NCBI RefSeq assembly: GCF_011764445.1
Contig: NZ_BLPG01000001.1
Location: 6,341,001-6,405,000, forward strand
Origin: Phytohabitans rumicis
GTDB lineage: Bacteria; Actinomycetota; Actinomycetes; Mycobacteriales; Micromonosporaceae
Direction of reading: 5' to 3'
DNA: 64,000 nt
Shown here: positions 54,744 to 63,615 of the stretch, one piece after another
How the letters are laid out: each line of letters starts with the position of its first letter
Numbering within the stretch: position 1 is the first letter of the stretch
The notes under the pieces: generated by a model
Told to the model about the DNA's origin: nothing
Seen by the model: the letters and a program-made list of their open reading frames with translations, nothing else
Databases searched by the model: none
Position numbers and translations under genes: made by a program

Positions 54744-56339
54744 GTGCCTGTAGTCCAAACTGGCGCGTTGACCTCACCGGTTCCCGGGCTGTGGCGGCGG
54801 TTGAGCCTGATCAGCTCGGACGGCTCCATCACTGGCCTTAGCGACGCCCAGCTTGTTGGCCAGCTTGAGGAGCTGGGCATCCCCCGCCACCAGCTCGGCA
54901 TCGCTCACCTGCTGCAGAGCTGGCAACGGGTCCGCGTCCCGCCGGTGGTGGCGTTCGCGCTGTGGCAGCTACGCGACCGGGTGGACGAGCGTGGCTGCAT
55001 CTACCGCCGGCCCAGCATCCCGGTGGAGGAGAGCAGCCCGGCGATCCGGTACATCCAGCTTGCCGCCGAGCTCGGCGAGACTCGGCGGTCGGATCCGACG
55101 CTGCGTCGGGTGGTGGACTGGCTGTTGGACCGGCAGTTGCCCGATGGCAGCATCCCGCTGATCGTGTCAGCCGGGTACGGCGAGACCGGCCAGACCTCGC
55201 GCACGCTGCGCGCCTTGGGCCTGCTGGGGGATCCGGCGCTGTCCGCTCGCCTCGACGCGATGCGGGAGTACCTGGTCGATACCGCGATCTCGCAGCCGGT
55301 AGGCGCCGCCTGGGCGTACTCCACGATCGAACGGACGGTGGTCACCGGCTCGACCAGCCACGTCGTCACCTGCTTGATCGGTGCCGGCGGGCCCGCCGAG
55401 GTCATCGCGCAGGGTGTGCGGTTCCTGCTAGCCGTGCAGGAACCCAACGGCGGCTGGGCCGAGGTGCCGGGCCACCAGCCGGCCGTACACAACTGCTTCA
55501 ACGCGGTACGCGCCCTGCGTACCGCGCAGGGCGCGGGGATCGCCGGCGCGGACGAGGTCACGGCCGCGCTCGACCGGGCCCGACACTGGTTCCGCAACGC
55601 CCTCCAGGGCGTCGCGCCGCGTACGGTGATCGACCACGCCTTCGCGGTACGTACCGCGATGCAGCTCGACCTGCTCCACCTGCCGCGGTACGAGCGGCTG
55701 ACCCACCGGCTCTCCCGCCGGCAACGGCAGTTCCTCGCCCCGACGGCCGATGCGTACGCCGAGACCGAGATCGCCGCCATCGCACTGGCGGAGACCTCCC
55801 GGCACGTCGACGCCGCTCCCGAGGACCATCCGGGCTGGCAGTGGCGCTGGCGGCTGCCGGCCGTGTCACCGCCGTTCCTCGCCCGCGGCACCTACTTCTA
55901 CGACCTGCTGTACAGCGCGGTGAACGCGCGCTGGTGGGTGCGCGTGGTCGACGCGCTCATGGATCGAGACGTGGTCGACCGCACCGCCGGGCTGGTTCTC
56001 GGCACCATCACCGCCCTGGCCGTGATCAACCCGGACGTCGCCAACATACTCGCGCAGGTCGATGGCGCCCGGCTGACCGTGACGCTGGCCGGCATCGCGG
56101 CTCTGCTCCTGCTCTGGTTCGGCGTCAAGACCGCTGCCCAGACGTCCCTGCTCAAGGCGCTGACCTCCAGCGTCAGCGCGCTGGTCCCGGCGGCCGTGCT
56201 CACCTGGGTGCTGGACTCACCCACGCCCGACGCGCCGGCCCTGATTTCGCTGCTCGGCCTGCGGCTCCTGGTGATCGACGTGGTGGCCTTCACCGCCGAC
56301 TCCACCGGCCTGCTGGATCGGCTCCTGCCCAAGCAGTGA
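54744..56339 (+). CDS. Membrane-anchored alpha/alpha-toroid (terpenoid cyclase/prenyltransferase-like) protein
   Basis: 531 residues from GTG 54744 (start uncertain). Residues about 60-370 show repeats of the toroid fold: VDWLLDRQLPDGSIPLIVSA, GVRFLLAVQEPNGGWAEVPG, HNCFNAVRALRTAQG, and paired helices. Neither the DxDD acid motif of class II cyclases nor the DDxxD motif is present, so cyclase chemistry is unlikely or altered. The last third has three membrane helices (NPDVANIL..., GIAALLLLWFG, LVPAAVLTWVLD, LLVIDVVAFTA). It could bind an isoprenoid or a protein at the membrane. No close named family known to me. Confidence 0.7.
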   Translation: MPVVQTGALTSPVPGLWRRLSLISSDGSITGLSDAQLVGQLEELGIPRHQLGIAHLLQSWQRVRVPPVVAFALWQLRDRVDERGCIYRRPSIPVEESSPAIRYIQLAAELGETRRSDPTLRRVVDWLLDRQLPDGSIPLIVSAGYGETGQTSRTLRALGLLGDPALSARLDAMREYLVDTAISQPVGAAWAYSTIERTVVTGSTSHVVTCLIGAGGPAEVIAQGVRFLLAVQEPNGGWAEVPGHQPAVHNCFNAVRALRTAQGAGIAGADEVTAALDRARHWFRNALQGVAPRTVIDHAFAVRTAMQLDLLHLPRYERLTHRLSRRQRQFLAPTADAYAETEIAAIALAETSRHVDAAPEDHPGWQWRWRLPAVSPPFLARGTYFYDLLYSAVNARWWVRVVDALMDRDVVDRTAGLVLGTITALAVINPDVANILAQVDGARLTVTLAGIAALLLLWFGVKTAAQTSLLKALTSSVSALVPAAVLTWVLDSPTPDAPALISLLGLRLLVIDVVAFTADSTGLLDRLLPKQ

Positions 56340-56392
56340 GTCGATTTACCCCGGTCCGCGTCACCTGCGGGCCGCATGCTCCCGCGGGCACC

Positions 56393-56439
56393 GCGCAGGT
56401 CGGCGGCTCGCAGAGCGAGCCGAAATCCCCGACCTGCGC
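56393..56439 (+). terminator. Nested hairpin, probable terminator of the toroid gene
   Basis: GCGCAGGTCGG pairs with CCGACCTGCGC, enclosing CGGCTCGCAGAGCGAGCCG which forms a second stem. 54 bases past the stop. Confidence 0.7.
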
Positions 56440-56486
56440 TGCCAGGTCCGCGAGACAAGCCCGCCGGAGTCCAACATGGACACCGC

Positions 56487-57071
56487 TTACGCGTGCAGGG
56501 TGGGCCGGTAGATGAGTTCTTGGATGCGGCCGTCGAGCGTGTGGCTCTCGAGTAGTTCGAGGTCGAAGTCGGCGGCGCCCTGGAAGACCGGGTCGGTTCC
56601 GGTCTGACCGGAGATCACCGGGAAGATTGTCAGCTGGACGCGGTCGACCAGGCCCGCGGCCATCAGTGCCCGGTTCAGCGACAGGCTGCCGTGCGAGCGC
56701 AATGGCACGGTGGACTCTGCCTTGAGCCGGGCGACGATGTCGACGGCGTCGCCGCTGAGCACGGTCGCGTCGGGCCAGTCCAGGGGTCCGTGCAGTGTGG
56801 CCGACACGACCGTGGTCGGCATGTTCTTCATCCGGGTGTTGATCGGGTCGTCCATCGTGGAATCCTGGGTGCCCGGGCCGAGGAAGTGCACGAACTCCCG
56901 GAAGGTGGTGGCACCGAGGACCAGCCGTTGCTCCTGGCTGTACTGGGCCAGGCGGCGGTCGAGGAACTCGGGGCCTTGCTTGCCCCAGTAGCCGCCCCAG
57001 TCGCCGCTGCTGTTGTAGGAGCCGAAGCCGTCGAGGGTGGAAAAGACGTCGAAGGTGTAGGTGGCGGTCAT
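56487..57071 (-). CDS. Dihydrofolate-reductase-family (RibD C-terminal-like) reductase
   Basis: 194 residues from ATG 57071, with AGGAGAGC upstream. VFSTLDGFGSYNSSGDWGGYWG, LVLGATTFREF, TTVVSATLHGP and RALMAAGLVDRVQLTIFPVISG are the family motifs (Asp near residue 10, NADPH-binding GATTF). These proteins reduce unknown small substrates with NADPH; many annotated as deaminase/reductase of riboflavin-like type. It precedes the MFS gene in a minus-strand run but has a gap of 117 bases. Confidence 0.88.
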   Translation of the reverse strand: MTATYTFDVFSTLDGFGSYNSSGDWGGYWGKQGPEFLDRRLAQYSQEQRLVLGATTFREFVHFLGPGTQDSTMDDPINTRMKNMPTTVVSATLHGPLDWPDATVLSGDAVDIVARLKAESTVPLRSHGSLSLNRALMAAGLVDRVQLTIFPVISGQTGTDPVFQGAADFDLELLESHTLDGRIQELIYRPTLHA

Positions 57072-57188
57072 GATGCTCTCCTGCGTGAGTGCCGTGGGCG
57101 CCCCTCGGTGGGTGGCCCTCACCCCTGCAACGAACGCCACGGCCCCGATCCGACACCCGCTCCCGGACTTCTTTCGATGGGGTTCGTT

Positions 57189-58307
57189 TCAGGGGTAACG
57201 AGGCGTCGGTGTCACAGCGGTAGCGGCCACGACGGCGCCGATGCCGCATAGCGTGGCGGTCCAGCCGAGGGTGGCGTCGGCGGTGGTGTGGTCGGCCAGG
57301 GCCCCGGCGAGCCATGGGCCGGCCATCTGCCCGGCGGCGAAGATGACGGTGAAGGTCGACAACGCGTCGGTCAGTCGTTCGGGCGGCGTGGCACCGCGGA
57401 CGAGGGCGGTGACCGCGGCCGGCACGGCCATGAAAGTCGCGCCGTAGGCGAGAGCGGAGACGATCACGACCGCGGGGATCGGTACGAGCAATACGAGCGC
57501 GGCGGCGCCGGCGATGATGCCCAGCAGCACGGCAAGGATTCGGCCGCCCGGCCAGTGTCTGATCGGGCGTTGCCACACGGTGGGCGCGGTCATGACGGCC
57601 AGGCCGAGCAGGATCCAGGTGAGTGCCGTCTGCGCCGTCGAGGCGTGCCGGCCGGCGAGGTAGGCCGACAGGAAGGTGATGTAGGCGATGTAGCCGGCCG
57701 CGAACAGGAGGTAGACCGCCGCGACCGGCCACAGTCGACGGACCGGGCGGACCAGCCGGTCGCTGGCGGCGGCGGTCGTCGTAGGTCGGGCGGCGGTCCA
57801 ACTCGCCGCAGCGGCCAACCCGGAGGCGACCGCGAGCACCGCCCAGGCCAGCGGCCAGTGCTGTGGATGGTGGCCCACGAGCGGCGGGATGGCCGCGCCG
57901 GCGAGCACGATCCCGAGCCCGGTACCGGCGAAGTAGACCGTGGTCGGGGCGAGGACAGCCCCGGCGACGAACACCAACGCCCCGGCGAACCCGGCCAACG
58001 CCCTACTGGCGAGCAGCGCGGGATAGCGCGTGGTTGTGGCGGTCGCGGCGAGGGCGACGGTGCACAGCACCATGCCGAGTCGAAACGTCGCCACGATGCC
58101 CAGCCTGCGGGTCACCGCCGCGGTGGCCATCGCCCCGGCAAGGTAGCCCAGCCCGTTCGCGGTGGTCATCGCGCCGGCGCGGGTCAGATCCCACCGCAGC
58201 CGCTCGGCCATGGCGGGCAGCACCAGCCCGTAGGCGAAGCGGCCGAGCCCGAGCGCGGACGCCGTGCCCAGCGCGAGGCGAGCCGACTGCCACCGCGGCA
58301 CCGTCAC
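57189..58307 (-). CDS. MFS transporter (YbfB/YjiJ-like)
   Basis: 372 residues from GTG 58307, about 12 hydrophobic helices. LALGTASALGLGRFAYGLVLPAM and LGYLAGAMATAAVTRRLG show the YbfB/YjiJ pattern. It exports or imports small molecules with an ion gradient. The start overlaps the alpha/beta hydrolase stop (GTGA), so the two genes are one operon under TetR control (operators at 59155-59226). Confidence 0.9.
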   Translation of the reverse strand: MTVPRWQSARLALGTASALGLGRFAYGLVLPAMAERLRWDLTRAGAMTTANGLGYLAGAMATAAVTRRLGIVATFRLGMVLCTVALAATATTTRYPALLASRALAGFAGALVFVAGAVLAPTTVYFAGTGLGIVLAGAAIPPLVGHHPQHWPLAWAVLAVASGLAAAASWTAARPTTTAAASDRLVRPVRRLWPVAAVYLLFAAGYIAYITFLSAYLAGRHASTAQTALTWILLGLAVMTAPTVWQRPIRHWPGGRILAVLLGIIAGAAALVLLVPIPAVVIVSALAYGATFMAVPAAVTALVRGATPPERLTDALSTFTVIFAAGQMAGPWLAGALADHTTADATLGWTATLCGIGAVVAATAVTPTPRYP

Positions 58308-59146
58308 GCTGGCGTCCGCAGGTGCCGGTCGAGAAAGTCCACGATCGTGCGGGCCAACGCCACCCGGTGGTCGGACAATGCGTGATCGGTGGGCAAGAGC
58401 CGGTGGTCCAGTCGGCTTACCGGATACGCCTGATATTCCTCGACCAGCGGCCAGTGGTGCACCTCGGCGGGAGTGACCATGTCCCGGCCGGTCCCGACAA
58501 GCAACACCGGCCGATCCGCCAGGTTCGGTGCGAGCCGGGCCAAGCTCCACGCCTGGCCGGCAGCTTCCATCTCGGCGACGAGCGCCTCGCCACTGGTGCC
58601 CCGTAGCGGCAGCAACTCTTCATCCCACGACTCGACGTACGCCGCCCGGACGGAACGGTCGGCCCGGCAAGCCGCAGACGCCGTGCCGAAGTCGAACCCG
58701 GCCACCGAGACGACCGCACCGACCCCTTCGTCCGCCGCGGCGGTCATCAGCGCGGCGAACCCCCCGAGACTGTGACCGACCACCGCCACGCGCCGCGGGT
58801 CCAGCCGGTAGGCGGCGGAAACGGCCTCCTCGCGGACGGCTGCCACCACGCGCGCGGCGTCGTCGAGCACGTTGCGCCACGACCAGGAACCACCGACCCC
58901 CCACGAGCCGCGGTAGTGGAACACCAGGGCCGCGTACCCGGCGCGCCGTAGCGCCTGGGCCAGGTCGAAGTTTCGCTCGTTGCCCGGAAATCCGTGCAAG
59001 AGCACAACGATCGGATGAGGCCCGGCACCCGCCGGCACATGCAGCACACCCAGCAACGCCTCGCCGCCGCTGGCGAACGTCACCGCCGGCGTGCTAGCCG
59101 GAATGGCGGCATTCAGCGGGTCGGTCGCAAAGAAGTCGGTCGCCAT
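58304..59146 (-). CDS. Alpha/beta hydrolase (esterase/lipase type)
   Basis: 280 residues from ATG 59146 with GAGAGG upstream. LLHGFPGNERNFDLA (oxyanion His-Gly), VVGHSLGGFAALM (nucleophile Ser), GTGRDMVTPAEVH (acid) and TDHALSDH (catalytic His). No signal peptide. The acyl substrate is unknown. Its 5' end is 9 bases from a TetR twin operator, and it leads the operon with the MFS transporter, perhaps a detoxification pair. Confidence 0.9.
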   Translation of the reverse strand: MATDFFATDPLNAAIPASTPAVTFASGGEALLGVLHVPAGAGPHPIVVLLHGFPGNERNFDLAQALRRAGYAALVFHYRGSWGVGGSWSWRNVLDDAARVVAAVREEAVSAAYRLDPRRVAVVGHSLGGFAALMTAAADEGVGAVVSVAGFDFGTASAACRADRSVRAAYVESWDEELLPLRGTSGEALVAEMEAAGQAWSLARLAPNLADRPVLLVGTGRDMVTPAEVHHWPLVEEYQAYPVSRLDHRLLPTDHALSDHRVALARTIVDFLDRHLRTPA

Positions 59147-59154
59147 GATCACCT

Positions 59155-59226
59155 CTCAGATGGTACCGATCGGTTCGATAAGGCACGAGGCTAGCAGACG
59201 CTTCGAACCGATCGGTACCATCTGAG
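59155..59226. promoter_or_regulatory. Twin TetR operators in a perfect 24-bp inverted repeat
   Basis: Arms 59155-59178 and 59203-59226 are exact reverse complements, separated by 24 bases. Each arm holds the palindrome ACCGATCGGT (59165-59174 and 59207-59216), a typical TetR half-site pair. The gap lies between the divergent TetR and hydrolase genes, so both promoters are covered. The right arm ends 2 bases before the TetR ATG. Confidence 0.85.
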
Positions 59227-59228
59227 GC

Positions 59229-59819
59229 ATGCCTGTTGCCAAGGGCGCGACCCTCGATCCCGCCCAAACCCGCGCCGGCATCCTGCGCGCGGCCACCCGC
59301 CTGCTCTACCAGCGCGGCCTCGACGGCATCGGAGTGGCCGAGCTGTGCGCGACGATGGGCGTCTCCAAAGAGACGCTCTACCGCCACTTCGGCTCCAAGG
59401 ATGGCCTCGTACGGGCCGTTCTAGAGACCCGCAGCGACCGCATCATGAGCTGGGTGCACGACACCGTCGCCGCAGCCGGCGAAGACCCTGTGGACCAGCT
59501 CGCCGCGGTCTTCGACGCCCTCGCGCAATGGCATGACGAACCCACCTTCCGGGGCTGCGCCATCCTCAACGCCGCCACCCAACACCACGACGGCCCGGCC
59601 CGCGACGTGGCCCGTCAGCACCTGGAACGCCAGCTCGGCGTGCTGACCGGCATCGCCCGCCGTGCCGGAGCCTCCGACCCTGTCAACCTCGCCAAACAGA
59701 TCCTGGCCCTCCGGGTGGGCGCCACCGTCCTCGCCGACCATCACGCCGACGCCGACGCCGCCCGGCTCGCCAAACACGCGGCCCTCGCCCTACTCGAATC
59801 GCAAGGACGCAGGAAATGA
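59229..59819 (+). CDS. TetR-family repressor
   Basis: 196 residues from ATG 59229. N-terminal HTH RGLDGIGVAELCATMGVSKETLYRHFGSKDGL (in parts); C-terminal helices with RGCAILNAATQHHDGPARD match the TetR_C_33-like/YezE group. It is expected to repress itself and the divergent hydrolase-MFS operon by binding the two ACCGATCGGT operators; the effector is probably the compound handled by these proteins. Confidence 0.92.
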   Translation: MPVAKGATLDPAQTRAGILRAATRLLYQRGLDGIGVAELCATMGVSKETLYRHFGSKDGLVRAVLETRSDRIMSWVHDTVAAAGEDPVDQLAAVFDALAQWHDEPTFRGCAILNAATQHHDGPARDVARQHLERQLGVLTGIARRAGASDPVNLAKQILALRVGATVLADHHADADAARLAKHAALALLESQGRRK

Positions 59820-59865
59820 CTGCACCCTCACTGGTCACCCGCACCGCGAGGGTCGCGTTTCGCGC

Positions 59866-61995
59866 TCACGCCAGTTCGATGTAGTCGAGCTCGACGGATC
59901 CGGTGCCGCCCGCGAAGCGCGGGGCACCCTTCGCCAGGCGGATGACGTTGTATCCGGCGTTCAGGCTGACCGTCGCGGTGACGGAACCGAACTGGCCCGA
60001 GCCGGCGGTGGCCGGGTAGCTGACGACGTTCCAGGCGCCGCCGTTGACGGCGAGGCCCTGGGTCGCGGTGCTACCGCCGCCGTTGGCGTACCGCGCGGTC
60101 ATCGTGTACGACCGGGCGGACGGCACGTTGACGACGAAGTCCACGTAGCTGCCGCTGCGCGCGTCGCAACAGTTGGCGATGCCGCCGACATAGCCGCCGT
60201 TGGACGCGGCGGAGTTGGTGAGCGTGGCGGCGCGGAACACCGACCCGTTTTCGGCCTCGTAGCGCTGCTGGTAGGCCGGCACGCCGCTCGTCGGCTGGAC
60301 GACCACGTGGTACGCGCTGCCGGCGACCATGTTGGGGATGACGACCACGAGTTCGCCGTTCGAGATCTGGTAGGTGCCCGTGGAGACGGCGGTGGGGGCG
60401 GTGACGGCGGTGAAGCGGCCGTTGGCCGGCGTGGACTCGACCGTGACCCGGGCGGTGGCACCGAGCGCGCCGAGTCCGGTCAGGCGCACGCTGTTGGTGC
60501 CGGACTCGTCGCCGAGGGCCACGTGGACGATCCTGCGGGTGCTGTCGTATGCGGCGAAGCCGTCCAGCCCGCTCTGGCTCGGCGGTGTGGTCGCGACCAT
60601 GTTGCCGGCCATCTCGCCGTACCACTTGTAGAGCCACCAGGTGCCGGTCGGCTGGTTGTTGTTGACGACCAGACCGTTGACCGTGCCGTACTCGTACCAG
60701 AAGGCGCGTTCGGCGTCGGCGACGCCGGCGCGCTCGAGCTTGGCGATGTAGTTGGTGACCCGGCCCGGCACGTCCACCTCGTCGGTCCACGCGTACTCGT
60801 TGATGGAGATGGGCCGCGGGCTGATCCCCAGCGATGCCTCCATCTGCCGGTAGGCGGCCACGTTCGCGGCGATACTCGCGGAGGTGCGGTTCAGCTCGTG
60901 CCAGACCACCACGTCGGGCAGGGCGTTGTTGGCCTTGGCGTAGCTGAGGAAGGACTGCATGTAGGAGGGCTGCCAGCCGGCCGTACCGGGTCCGACGATC
61001 GGTGTCACCGTGTCGCGGGCGCGGATCTGCCGGTACGTGCGCACCCAGCCCTCGTTGAAGCTGCCGGCGGCGCTGGTGTTCCAGGTCCAGTCGGGCTCGT
61101 TCCAGATCTCCCACCCGGCGATGTTGCTGACGTTCGTGGCGTTCAGCCGGGCGGTCACCATCGTGTCCACCTTGGACAGCCAGTCGGACCAACTCACCCA
61201 CTGGTACGGGAAGTTCGGGTAGATGTCTGGCATGCGGATGTACTGCCCGGCGCCGACCCGGTCGGCCTGCGGCGCGATCAGCAACGAATCACCGCCGGGC
61301 GGCTGCCCGTTCGGCTGTTGCCCCACGCCGGGTGCCGGCTGGACCAGCTTGTTCAGGCGCAGCGGCAGCAGCATCGAGTCGGCCGGCCGGTTGTTCTCGG
61401 CCAGGGCGTAGAGGCCGCCGGCGGCGGCGTGGGTGACGGGGCGGAACGGCGAGCCGACAGCGACCGTGAGTACCCTCCCGACCGGTTGCTGCGGCGGCGT
61501 CCCGGTCGCGGTCGGCACCACGGTCGGGCTCGCTGTGGGGCTCGCGGTCGGGGTGGTGCCCGTCGTCGGGCCCGCGGTCGGGGTCGTCGGGCTGCCGGTG
61601 CACACCGTGCCGTTCATCGCGAAGGACGCGGGCGGCGGGTTCGTGCTGTTGTTCCACGAGCCGTTGAAGCCGACGCCGACGGTGGCGCCGGTGCCCAGCG
61701 AGCCGTTCCAGCTCACGTTGACGACGGTCACGTCGGCGCCGGACTGGGTGAACGTGCCGTTCCAGCCCTGGGTGACCGCCTGTCCGGCCGGGAACGACCA
61801 GGTGAGCCGCCAGCTGGTGACCGGGTCGCCGAGGTTGGTCAGGTTCACGCTCGCGCCGAACCCGCCCGGCCACTGGCTCGTCACCGCGTACGTCGCGCGG
61901 CAGCCGGCGGCGGCCTGCGCCTGCCCGATGACGAGGACGGGCAGCGAGACGGTGACCAGCCCGGTCACCGCCAAGGCAATCGTTTGCCGTCTCAT
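59866..61995 (-). CDS. Secreted CBM2 glycoside hydrolase (GH-A clan, GH39-like) with C-terminal CBM35/CBM6-like domain
   Basis: 709 residues from ATG 61995 (AGGAAA upstream). Signal peptide (about 1-27, ending AQA), CBM2 (about 30-130; GWNGTFTQSG, FNGSWNN), a Thr/Pro linker (TPTASPTASPTVV), then an (alpha/beta)8 domain with acid/base GWEIWNEPDW and nucleophile ISINEYAW. A C-terminal beta-sandwich (YEAENGSVFRAATL, GGYVGGIAN, VELDYIELA) is a carbohydrate-binding module. It probably cuts plant or fungal polysaccharide; the exact substrate is unknown. Confidence 0.88.
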   Translation of the reverse strand: MRRQTIALAVTGLVTVSLPVLVIGQAQAAAGCRATYAVTSQWPGGFGASVNLTNLGDPVTSWRLTWSFPAGQAVTQGWNGTFTQSGADVTVVNVSWNGSLGTGATVGVGFNGSWNNSTNPPPASFAMNGTVCTGSPTTPTAGPTTGTTPTASPTASPTVVPTATGTPPQQPVGRVLTVAVGSPFRPVTHAAAGGLYALAENNRPADSMLLPLRLNKLVQPAPGVGQQPNGQPPGGDSLLIAPQADRVGAGQYIRMPDIYPNFPYQWVSWSDWLSKVDTMVTARLNATNVSNIAGWEIWNEPDWTWNTSAAGSFNEGWVRTYRQIRARDTVTPIVGPGTAGWQPSYMQSFLSYAKANNALPDVVVWHELNRTSASIAANVAAYRQMEASLGISPRPISINEYAWTDEVDVPGRVTNYIAKLERAGVADAERAFWYEYGTVNGLVVNNNQPTGTWWLYKWYGEMAGNMVATTPPSQSGLDGFAAYDSTRRIVHVALGDESGTNSVRLTGLGALGATARVTVESTPANGRFTAVTAPTAVSTGTYQISNGELVVVIPNMVAGSAYHVVVQPTSGVPAYQQRYEAENGSVFRAATLTNSAASNGGYVGGIANCCDARSGSYVDFVVNVPSARSYTMTARYANGGGSTATQGLAVNGGAWNVVSYPATAGSGQFGSVTATVSLNAGYNVIRLAKGAPRFAGGTGSVELDYIELA

Positions 61996-62292
61996 TTTCC
62001 TGCCTGCCCTCCTATTACTGGCGGTCGCGCGACGTAGACTCGGCAACCGGTTTCCGAGTCGTCAGCGTAGCCGCTGCATCTATGATGGTCAATGCAACGA
62101 GGTTCGCTGTGGGCGGTAGGGACAGGGCTCGGCTATTTGGGCTCGGCGTGGAAGGCCGTTGGGCGGCCCTGCGGGCCGGGGCGGGTTGTGGACCGCGGAG
62201 GGTGAGGCCGCGGGAGCGACGGCTTGGACCGCGACGGGCGTCGCGGCAGCTCAACATCTTTTGATTTTCCTCGCCCTCACCGCGAGACGTCT

Positions 62293-63504
62293 CTAGCTGG
62301 TCAGGATCGGGCGTAGCCGCTGGTTGACGTTCGCGTCGGGCGACCCGTCGTAGTTGCTCAGGCCGACCACCGTCCAGCCGGCCCCCGGGTACCAGTCGAC
62401 GCCGGTGGACACGCCGGGCGCGCCGCCGCCGTGTCCCGCGACCCACCGGCCGTTGATGAGCGAGTTGGCCGCTGCGTAACTGACGAACGGGGTGACCGCC
62501 GGCAGCCCGGGCTTGGCCGCCTGCGGCGGCCTCGGCAGCTTCGGGGTGAGGAAGATCTCCCGGTACGCGGCGTCCAGCAGCGTGTCGCCACGCAGCGCCA
62601 GGGCGAAACGGACCAGGTCGGGAGCGGTGGCGAAGGCGTTGCCGGCCGGGTTGCCGATGTAGGAGAAGGCGTCCCCGTCGAGGGCGTCGTTCCGCGTCCC
62701 CGACCGGTCGGTGGGGTACGGGTGCGCGTAGCGGCTTCCGCTCTTCCACTGCGGCAGCGTGGTGAAGTCCGAGTCGGTCATGCCGGCCGGCCGGAAGACG
62801 TGCTCGCGAACGTAGTCGTAGTACGACTGGCCGGAGACCTTCTGGATGATGCAGCCGAGCACGTGAAAGCCGGAGTTGCTGTACTGCTCGCCGGCGCCGG
62901 GCGCGAAGAGTAGCGACTCGGTGCGGACGTAGCGCAGGGTGCCGTCCATCATCTGCTCCGGCGTCGTCCAGGTGGCCGACTCCTCGAAATACCCCGAGGC
63001 CCGGGTGAAGTCGAACAGGCCGGAGGTGTGGGTGAGCAGATGGTGGATGGTGACCTTGTCGGCGACCTCGGCGGCGAACCCGCTCAGGTGCTTGCCGATC
63101 GGGTCGACCAGTGTCAGCGAGCCGCGCTGGGCGAGCTGGGCGACGGCGATCGCGGTGAACAGCTTCGTCACCGAGCCGAGGCAGTAGATGGTGTCGGCCC
63201 GATTGCGGATGCCCTTCTTCTTGTCGGCGTAGCCGAACGAGCGCGACAGCACCGGATGACCGTCGCGGCTCACCAGGACGGTGCCGGAGAACTGGTCCGC
63301 GGCCACGAGTTGGCCCAGGTACTGGTCGATCTCCCCGCCCGGACGCAGCGCCGCCGGTATCGGCGTGGCGTGCGTCGGCGTCGCGCCGGTCGATCCGGTG
63401 CCGGTGGCGTTGGCCGCGCTCGGCAGCGCCCAGGCGCCGCCGACGACCGCCGGGGCGGCGGCCAGACCGGCCCGCAGAAACGCGCGCCTGTTCTCGTATG
63501 CCAA
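62293..63504 (-). CDS. Tat-exported serine hydrolase (beta-lactamase/PBP4* fold)
   Basis: 403 residues from TTG 63504, chosen because GAGGAG lies 7 bases upstream (GTG 63519 lies within or before that site). MAYENRRAFLRAGLAAAPAV is a Tat signal (Arg-Arg-x-Phe-Leu). Active site: GSVTKLF (Ser-x-x-Lys), YSNSGFH (Tyr-x-Asn) and GHGGGAPG (His-Gly-Gly). Class C beta-lactamase-like D-aminopeptidase/esterase family; antibiotic resistance is not implied. The gap 61996-62292 before it holds no clear gene. Confidence 0.92.
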   Translation of the reverse strand: MAYENRRAFLRAGLAAAPAVVGGAWALPSAANATGTGSTGATPTHATPIPAALRPGGEIDQYLGQLVAADQFSGTVLVSRDGHPVLSRSFGYADKKKGIRNRADTIYCLGSVTKLFTAIAVAQLAQRGSLTLVDPIGKHLSGFAAEVADKVTIHHLLTHTSGLFDFTRASGYFEESATWTTPEQMMDGTLRYVRTESLLFAPGAGEQYSNSGFHVLGCIIQKVSGQSYYDYVREHVFRPAGMTDSDFTTLPQWKSGSRYAHPYPTDRSGTRNDALDGDAFSYIGNPAGNAFATAPDLVRFALALRGDTLLDAAYREIFLTPKLPRPPQAAKPGLPAVTPFVSYAAANSLINGRWVAGHGGGAPGVSTGVDWYPGAGWTVVGLSNYDGSPDANVNQRLRPILTS

Positions 63505-63615
63505 GGGAGTGCTCCTCACATGACGGCCGGGTGTCGCACCGGATCGGATCCGGCCGGCCAGTGGGGATACAACACGCCAGCGTGTTTTCCTGGCGTTACC
63601 ACTAGGCTCGGCAAC

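Noticed and set aside
62047-62292. Gene or long hairpin in the gap before the serine hydrolase
   Set aside because: No frame with coding character and only weak GC-rich stems; nothing that can be supported.
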